Source: Thiobacillus sp. (GTDB lineage Bacteria; Pseudomonadota; Gammaproteobacteria; Burkholderiales; Thiobacillaceae). From it: DNA of 33,639 nucleotides. Made by a program: the position numbers and the translations under genes. Positions 29,460-33,639 of the stretch are shown here, in pieces (the stretch's first letter is position 1; each line of letters starts with the position of its first letter). Below the pieces are notes generated by a model that worked only from the letters and a program-made list of their open reading frames with translations, did no database searches and was not told where the DNA came from. Location: contig JAIBFE010000215.1 of NCBI GenBank assembly GCA_019459705.1, positions 1 to 33,639 on the forward strand, in the 5' to 3' direction.

Positions 29460-30854
29460 TCAGCGTACGCCCTTTCCCCACAACACGACTTGTGCGGTCT
29501 GGAACAGGATCATGAGATCGAGAAACAGGCTGTGATTCTTGACGTAATAAAGATCGTATTGCAGCTTGTGCATGGCGTCGTCGTCGGTTGCGCCATACGC
29601 GTAGCGTACCTGTGCCCAACCGGTGATGCCGGGTTTGACGGTGTGACGTACCCCGTAATAGGGAATTTTCTGGGTCAGGTCCTGCACGAAATAGGGGCGC
29701 TCGGGGCGCGGGCCGACGAAGCTCATGTCGCCGAAAAACACGTTGAATATCTGCGGCAGCTCGTCGATGCGGGTGCGCCGGATGAAACGCCCGGTGAGCG
29801 TCACGCGGCTGTCGTTCTGTCCGGCCCAGCGCGGCTTGCCGTCTTTTTCGGCATCGACGCACATGCTGCGGAACTTGAGGATGGTGAAATTGCGGCAGCC
29901 CTGGCCTACGCGCTCCTGGCGGTACAGCACCGGGCCGGGACTTTCCAGCTTGATCAGCAGCGCGGCCAGCGCCATGATCGGCAGGCAGACCACCAGCATG
30001 GCCGCGCTGACCAGCAGGTCGAACAGGCGTTTGACGGTGTCGCGCACGATCCCCTGGTGGAAGCCTTCGGCCAGGATCATCCAGCTGGCGTTCATCGAAT
30101 CCAGCTGCAAATGGCCGTTCTCGCGCTCGAAGAAGCTTGACAGTTCCAGGACCCGGATGCCGTACAGCTTGCATTTCAGCAGTTCCTGCACCGGCATGCC
30201 GCCGCCCCGGCGGTCACGCACGGCGAGGATGATCTCGCTGATTTGCAGACGCAGCGCCAGTTCGGGCAGGGATTCCTGGGTGTCGAGAATGCGCGCATGG
30301 TCGACGAAATGATGACTGCCGCCCATCGGCAGGTAACCGACCACCTGGGTATTGCTGGCGTGGCCGCGCTTGGTCAGCAGCGCCTCGACGTGGGCGGCGC
30401 GGCTGCCGGTGCCGATCACCAGGGCGCGGGTCTTGAGTGCGCCCGCCCGCGCCCAGCGGATGAATAGCGCACGGCTGAGCAGGATGCCCAGCAGCGCCAG
30501 GCCGAATGACAACAGGAAAGCCCCGCGCCCGACCAGCAGGGGGGGGAAGAAATAAAACAACAGGCTCATCGTCACCAGGCCCAAACCGAAGCTCAGGCCG
30601 AGACGCTGCAGCAGGGTGCGAACGCCGCCCTGCCATTCCAGGTCGTAGAGACCGCTCGCGGTCATCAGTCCCAGCATGACGATGGCGAAGGTCAGGGCCT
30701 TGGGCAGCAGGGGATTGAGATCGTCCGGAATCACGCCGCCGTCGAAGAAGCGCGCGCTGACACCCGCGTAGATGGCGCCACCGAGAATCAGCGACTCGAT
30801 CAGCACCAGCAGCAATAAATTCAGGGGCACGTAGTGCCGGAAAAATCGGATCAC
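29460..30854 (-). CDS. epsB: PEP-CTERM system-associated sugar transferase (EpsB-type, undecaprenyl-phosphate)
   Basis: 464 residues from GTG 30854. Four N-terminal membrane segments (LLLLVLIESLILGGAIYAG, etc.), a Rossmann-like middle (ALVIGTGSRAAHVEAL), and the bacterial sugar-transferase domain (KRLFDLLVSAAMLVV, FTILKFRSM, IDELPQIFNVFFGDMSFVGPRP, KPGITGWAQVRY). It should load the first sugar phosphate onto undecaprenyl phosphate to start exopolysaccharide synthesis. First gene of the operon with prsK-prsR. A five-codon reading frame (ATGAGTAAACGGCCGTGA) overlaps the GTG start and may couple translation. A run of eight C lies in the coding strand near 30540. Confidence 0.93.
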   Translation of the reverse strand: MIRFFRHYVPLNLLLLVLIESLILGGAIYAGVSARFFDGGVIPDDLNPLLPKALTFAIVMLGLMTASGLYDLEWQGGVRTLLQRLGLSFGLGLVTMSLLFYFFPPLLVGRGAFLLSFGLALLGILLSRALFIRWARAGALKTRALVIGTGSRAAHVEALLTKRGHASNTQVVGYLPMGGSHHFVDHARILDTQESLPELALRLQISEIILAVRDRRGGGMPVQELLKCKLYGIRVLELSSFFERENGHLQLDSMNASWMILAEGFHQGIVRDTVKRLFDLLVSAAMLVVCLPIMALAALLIKLESPGPVLYRQERVGQGCRNFTILKFRSMCVDAEKDGKPRWAGQNDSRVTLTGRFIRRTRIDELPQIFNVFFGDMSFVGPRPERPYFVQDLTQKIPYYGVRHTVKPGITGWAQVRYAYGATDDDAMHKLQYDLYYVKNHSLFLDLMILFQTAQVVLWGKGVR

Positions 30855-30891
30855 GGCCGTTTACTCATAAGAAATCATGGCTAAAGCCAAT

Positions 30892-30908
30892 GAGCATCTT
30901 CCATGCCA
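30892..30908 (-). promoter_or_regulatory. sigma-54 (-24/-12) promoter of the epsB-prsK-prsR operon
   Basis: Minus strand TGGCATG-GAAG-ATGCTC matches TGGCAYR-N4-TTGCW with one mismatch in the -12 box, and GG to GC spacing is exactly 12 bp. Start of transcription would be near 30883, leaving a ~28-nt leader before the GTG. Confidence 0.75.
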
Positions 30909-30931
30909 GGGTCGGGTTGCAATGAGAATGG

Positions 30932-31507
30932 TCAAGTCAGGGTCCGCACCTGAGGCAGGCGCACGCGCCGCGGGTTGCCGTCGGCCTGCAGGCGTTTCAT
31001 GCCACGCAGTTCGGCGGCCGGGTAGACGATGATTTCGATCGTTGCGCGAGGATCATCGATGACAAATCGGGGATAGATCCGTCCGGGGGCATCCGCTGCG
31101 CGATATTCGGCGACTTGATACGGGGTCGTCAGGCGCAGCAACAGAAAATCGACATCCTTTTGCTGATCGGTAAAGAGTTGCAGGTTGATGCTGGCGTGGC
31201 GCCCGGCCGTGCCATTGAGCACCGGCCCGGTCAGATGGGGGTCGAAGTCGGCCAGCTGTTCCATGTACTCGATGGCGACCTGCCGCAGCAGGGCCAGTTG
31301 TGCGCGGGTTTCGTCAGCCTGGTACAGCGCCTGATAGCTGCGCAGCGCCTCTTCGATCTGCTGGTTGTCCGGAAGGTTGCCGCTGTCGGGTGCGCCAAGC
31401 TGGCGCGCCGCCTTGCGCTTGGCACTGCCGTAGTCAAGACTGCCGTCTTCGGCCAGTATGCGTGCCGCCGCGTGCGCAATGCGGCGGCGCATGTCCTGAT
31501 GTTTCAT
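30932..31507 (-). CDS. uncharacterised proteobacterial protein, possibly nucleotidyltransferase-like
   Basis: 191 residues, cytoplasmic, no membrane segment. The N-terminal part is helical and basic (RRRIAHAAARILAEDGSLDYGSAKRKAARQLG). The C-terminal half is beta-rich (ASINLQLFTDQQKDVDFLL, ATIEIIVYPAAELRG). I know similar betaproteobacterial proteins only as hypothetical or loosely called nucleotidyltransferases; the classical GS...DxD motif is not seen. Its ATG overlaps the PBP1A stop (ATGA), so it is coupled to peptidoglycan synthase translation. Confidence 0.7.
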   Translation of the reverse strand: MKHQDMRRRIAHAAARILAEDGSLDYGSAKRKAARQLGAPDSGNLPDNQQIEEALRSYQALYQADETRAQLALLRQVAIEYMEQLADFDPHLTGPVLNGTAGRHASINLQLFTDQQKDVDFLLLRLTTPYQVAEYRAADAPGRIYPRFVIDDPRATIEIIVYPAAELRGMKRLQADGNPRRVRLPQVRTLT

Positions 31508-33639
31508 GGTGCGGTTCCGGGTGCGTCGACAGGCGGTTCGGCCGGGACGTCCGGGTCGGCGCCCCAGCTGGCTGCGGGTGCCTCGGGCGGCGGGAATTCC
31601 TGATAGAAATGCTCCGTCATGCCGGCGGGTGCCACTCCCAGCAAATCGCCCAGCAATTCATCCACGACCGTGTCGGGCAGGCGGGTGCCGGTGGCCGGGT
31701 CGATTTTGACCGTGATGATGCCCGCAGGCATGGCCCAGCCTGTTTGCGGGACGCCCTTCAGCGCCGCGCCCATGAAGCTCATCCAGATCGGCAGCGCGGA
31801 TTGTGCGCCTGTCTCGCTGCGGCCCATCGAGCGAGGCTGGTCATACCCCATCCAGGTGATCGCCACCAGGCCGGGGTTGTAACCGGCGAACCAGGTGTCG
31901 CGCGCGTCGTTGGTGGTGCCGGTCTTGCCGGCGAGATCGCTGCGCCCCAATTGGCCGGCGCGTGCGGCCGTACCGTAGCGCACCACGTCCTGCATCATGG
32001 TGGTCATCAGCCAGGCGTTGCGCGAGTCGATCACGCGTGGTGACGTGCCACCGGCCCGTTGCGGGCTGGCCTGCATCAGAAGGCGTCCATCCTTGTCGAG
32101 CACCTTGTCGATCAGATAGGGTTTGACGCTGAAGCCGCCGTTGGCGAACACGCCGTAGGCCGCCGCCATCTGCAGCGGCGTGACGCTGCCTGCACCCAGC
32201 GCCATGGTGAGATAAGGCGGGTGGCGGGCCGGGTCGAAGCCGAAGCGACGGATGTAGTCGCGCGCGTAATGTGGGCCGATCCCCTGCAGGATGCGCACCG
32301 ACACCAGATTGAGTGATTTGGTCAGTGCGCTGCGCATGCGCACCGGGCCGCTGGCGCCGCCGTCGTAGTTTTTGGGTTCCCAGGCGGTGCCGCCGGCCTC
32401 CTCGGCGCTCAACACCAGCGGCGCGTCCTGGATGATGGTGGCCGGGGTGTAGCCTTTTTCCAGTGCGGCGGAATAAATGAAGGGTTTGAAGCTCGATCCC
32501 GGCTGGCGCCAGGCCTGGGTCACGCGATTGAATTTGTTACGATTGAAATCAAACCCGCCGACCAGCGCGACGATGGCGCCGTTATTCGGATTCAGGGCGA
32601 CGAGCGCGGCCTCCACTTCGGGCAGCTGCGCCAGCCGCCATTGCGGCTTGCTGCCGACCGCCTGTACGCGCACCACCGCGCCGGGGGCGAGTTGCCGGCC
32701 TTTTTTCCCGGCGACCCAGCTTGCAACCCATTTGAGCGAATTGCCGGTGATCTCCACCAGCTTGCCATCCTGCAATTGCGCGCGAATCAGTTTGGCGTCG
32801 GCACTCACGACCACCGCAGGGTGCATGTCGCTCACCGGGGCAAGCTCTTCCAGTGCGCTGGCAATCGCCGATTCGCGCTGCGTCTTGTCGGCGGGCAGGC
32901 TGATCTGTTTTTCCGGCCCGCGATAGCCGTGGCGCAGGTCGTAATCGGCAATGCCCTGCCACACTGCATGGTTGGCGGCGGTCTGTTGTGCGCGCTTCAG
33001 CGTAGTGACGACCTTGTAGCCCGAGCTGTAGATGGATTCGCCATATTTCTCGAACAGGCTCTGGCGCACCATCTCGGCAGCGAAGTCTGCGCTGACGTCG
33101 GCCTGCTGGCGTGCCTGGCGAATCACCAGTTTCTGCTTGATGGCGGCCTGCCACGTCGGCTGATCGATAAACTTGAGCGTCTTCATGCGTCCCAGCACGT
33201 ATTCCTGTCGCGCCTTGGCGCGCGGGAAATTGACCACCGGGTTGTAGCGAGACGGCGCCTTCGGCAGCCCTGCCAGCATGGCGAACTCGGCCAGCGACAG
33301 TTCCTTCATGGGCTTTCCAAAATAGGTGCGTGCAGCGGCCTCGAAGCCATAGGCGCGCTGTCCGAGATAGATCTGGTTGATGTAGAGCTCGAGAATTTTG
33401 TCCTTCGACAGGTTGTGCTCGATCTTCATCGCCAGCATCGCTTCCGACAGTTTGCGGCTGAGCGTCTTTTCGTTCGACAGGAAGAAATTGCGTGCCACCT
33501 GCAGGGTGAGGGGGGCGGCCCCCTCCTTGGCGCCGCCAGACAGCAGGTTCGCGCCCGCCGCGCGCAGCACGCCGAGGGTATCGACGCCGCCGTGGGTGTA
33601 GAAGCGCTCGTCTTCAGCGGCGATGATCGCCTGCTTCAT
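31504..33639 (-). CDS. mrcA: penicillin-binding protein 1A (bifunctional transglycosylase/transpeptidase), N-terminus cut by window edge
   Basis: At least 711 residues; the codon at the edge is internal, since the family starts further upstream with a membrane anchor. Glycosyltransferase domain: EDERFYTHGGVD with the catalytic Glu, QVARNFFLS, and KILELYINQIYLGQ. Transpeptidase domain: SSFK (active Ser), SLN and KTGT motifs in order. It polymerises and crosslinks peptidoglycan in the periplasm. The second glycosyltransferase motif reads GAAPLTLQ where GASTITMQ is expected, possibly sequence errors near the window end. The C-terminus is Pro/Ala-rich. Confidence 0.93.
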   Translation of the reverse strand: MKQAIIAAEDERFYTHGGVDTLGVLRAAGANLLSGGAKEGAAPLTLQVARNFFLSNEKTLSRKLSEAMLAMKIEHNLSKDKILELYINQIYLGQRAYGFEAAARTYFGKPMKELSLAEFAMLAGLPKAPSRYNPVVNFPRAKARQEYVLGRMKTLKFIDQPTWQAAIKQKLVIRQARQQADVSADFAAEMVRQSLFEKYGESIYSSGYKVVTTLKRAQQTAANHAVWQGIADYDLRHGYRGPEKQISLPADKTQRESAIASALEELAPVSDMHPAVVVSADAKLIRAQLQDGKLVEITGNSLKWVASWVAGKKGRQLAPGAVVRVQAVGSKPQWRLAQLPEVEAALVALNPNNGAIVALVGGFDFNRNKFNRVTQAWRQPGSSFKPFIYSAALEKGYTPATIIQDAPLVLSAEEAGGTAWEPKNYDGGASGPVRMRSALTKSLNLVSVRILQGIGPHYARDYIRRFGFDPARHPPYLTMALGAGSVTPLQMAAAYGVFANGGFSVKPYLIDKVLDKDGRLLMQASPQRAGGTSPRVIDSRNAWLMTTMMQDVVRYGTAARAGQLGRSDLAGKTGTTNDARDTWFAGYNPGLVAITWMGYDQPRSMGRSETGAQSALPIWMSFMGAALKGVPQTGWAMPAGIITVKIDPATGTRLPDTVVDELLGDLLGVAPAGMTEHFYQEFPPPEAPAASWGADPDVPAEPPVDAPGTAP

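Overview
The window is GC-rich, densely packed bacterial chromosome, most likely from a betaproteobacterium of the Nitrosomonadales/Rhodocyclales/Thiobacillus type. The pointers are a diheme cytochrome c4 beside System II (ResB/CcsA) cytochrome c maturation, a split glycine decarboxylase under a tandem glycine riboswitch, a prmA-DUF3426 pair, and a PEP-CTERM/exosortase regulatory locus (PrsK/PrsR/PrsT). No species can be named from the sequence alone. No tRNA, rRNA, CRISPR array or intact mobile element was seen.

Layout. (1) 1-4830, minus strand: a glycine-cleavage operon, riboswitch-gcvT-gcvH-gcvPA-[DUF3144-tpx]-gcvPB (cut by the window edge). (2) 4861-13880, minus strand: cytochrome c4, a terminator/attenuator, resB, ccsA-type gene, tlpA-like gene, aroQ, accB, accC, prmA and a DUF3426 zinc-ribbon membrane protein. 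Five copies of an inverted-repeat element built from TAGGNNY heptamers fill gaps between consecutive genes of blocks 1 and 2, from stop codon to start codon. (3) 13938-15765, plus strand: engB and hemB. Between them a run of hairpins carries U-tracts on the minus strand, which looks like an antisense small RNA. (4) 15835-18560, plus strand: a tight three-gene operon of a FeeM-like/exosortase-associated N-acyltransferase, a ThiF/E1-like adenylyltransferase and a nitroreductase-fold protein. This is the best candidate for an undescribed pathway. (5) 18667-19693: a PEP-CTERM secreted protein behind a sigma-54 (-24/-12) promoter. (6) About 600 bp without a convincing gene. (7) 20397-30908, minus strand: an EpsB-type sugar transferase behind its own predicted sigma-54 promoter, then prsK, prsR and two tandem prsT TPR lipoprotein genes. 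The first prsT is broken by a 1-nt frameshift. (8) 30932-33639: a small uncharacterised protein and a truncated penicillin-binding protein 1A.

How the parts fit. PrsK (sensor kinase) and PrsR (sigma-54 activator) are expected to drive -24/-12 promoters. The two such promoters found here sit before the PEP-CTERM gene and before epsB-prsK-prsR, suggesting one self-reinforcing regulon for exopolysaccharide and PEP-CTERM protein export. The acyltransferase operon lies directly upstream of the PEP-CTERM gene and may make an N-acylated amino-acid-type metabolite linked to that surface system (inference). Blocks 1-3 are core metabolism: one-carbon supply, lipid synthesis, cytochrome maturation and heme synthesis.

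Cautions. Conserved motifs look damaged at both window ends (gcvPB, PBP1A). AccC carries Pro where catalytic Arg292 is expected, and one prsT has a 1-nt frameshift in a G-run. Some of these may be base-calling errors in GC-rich sequence rather than biology.
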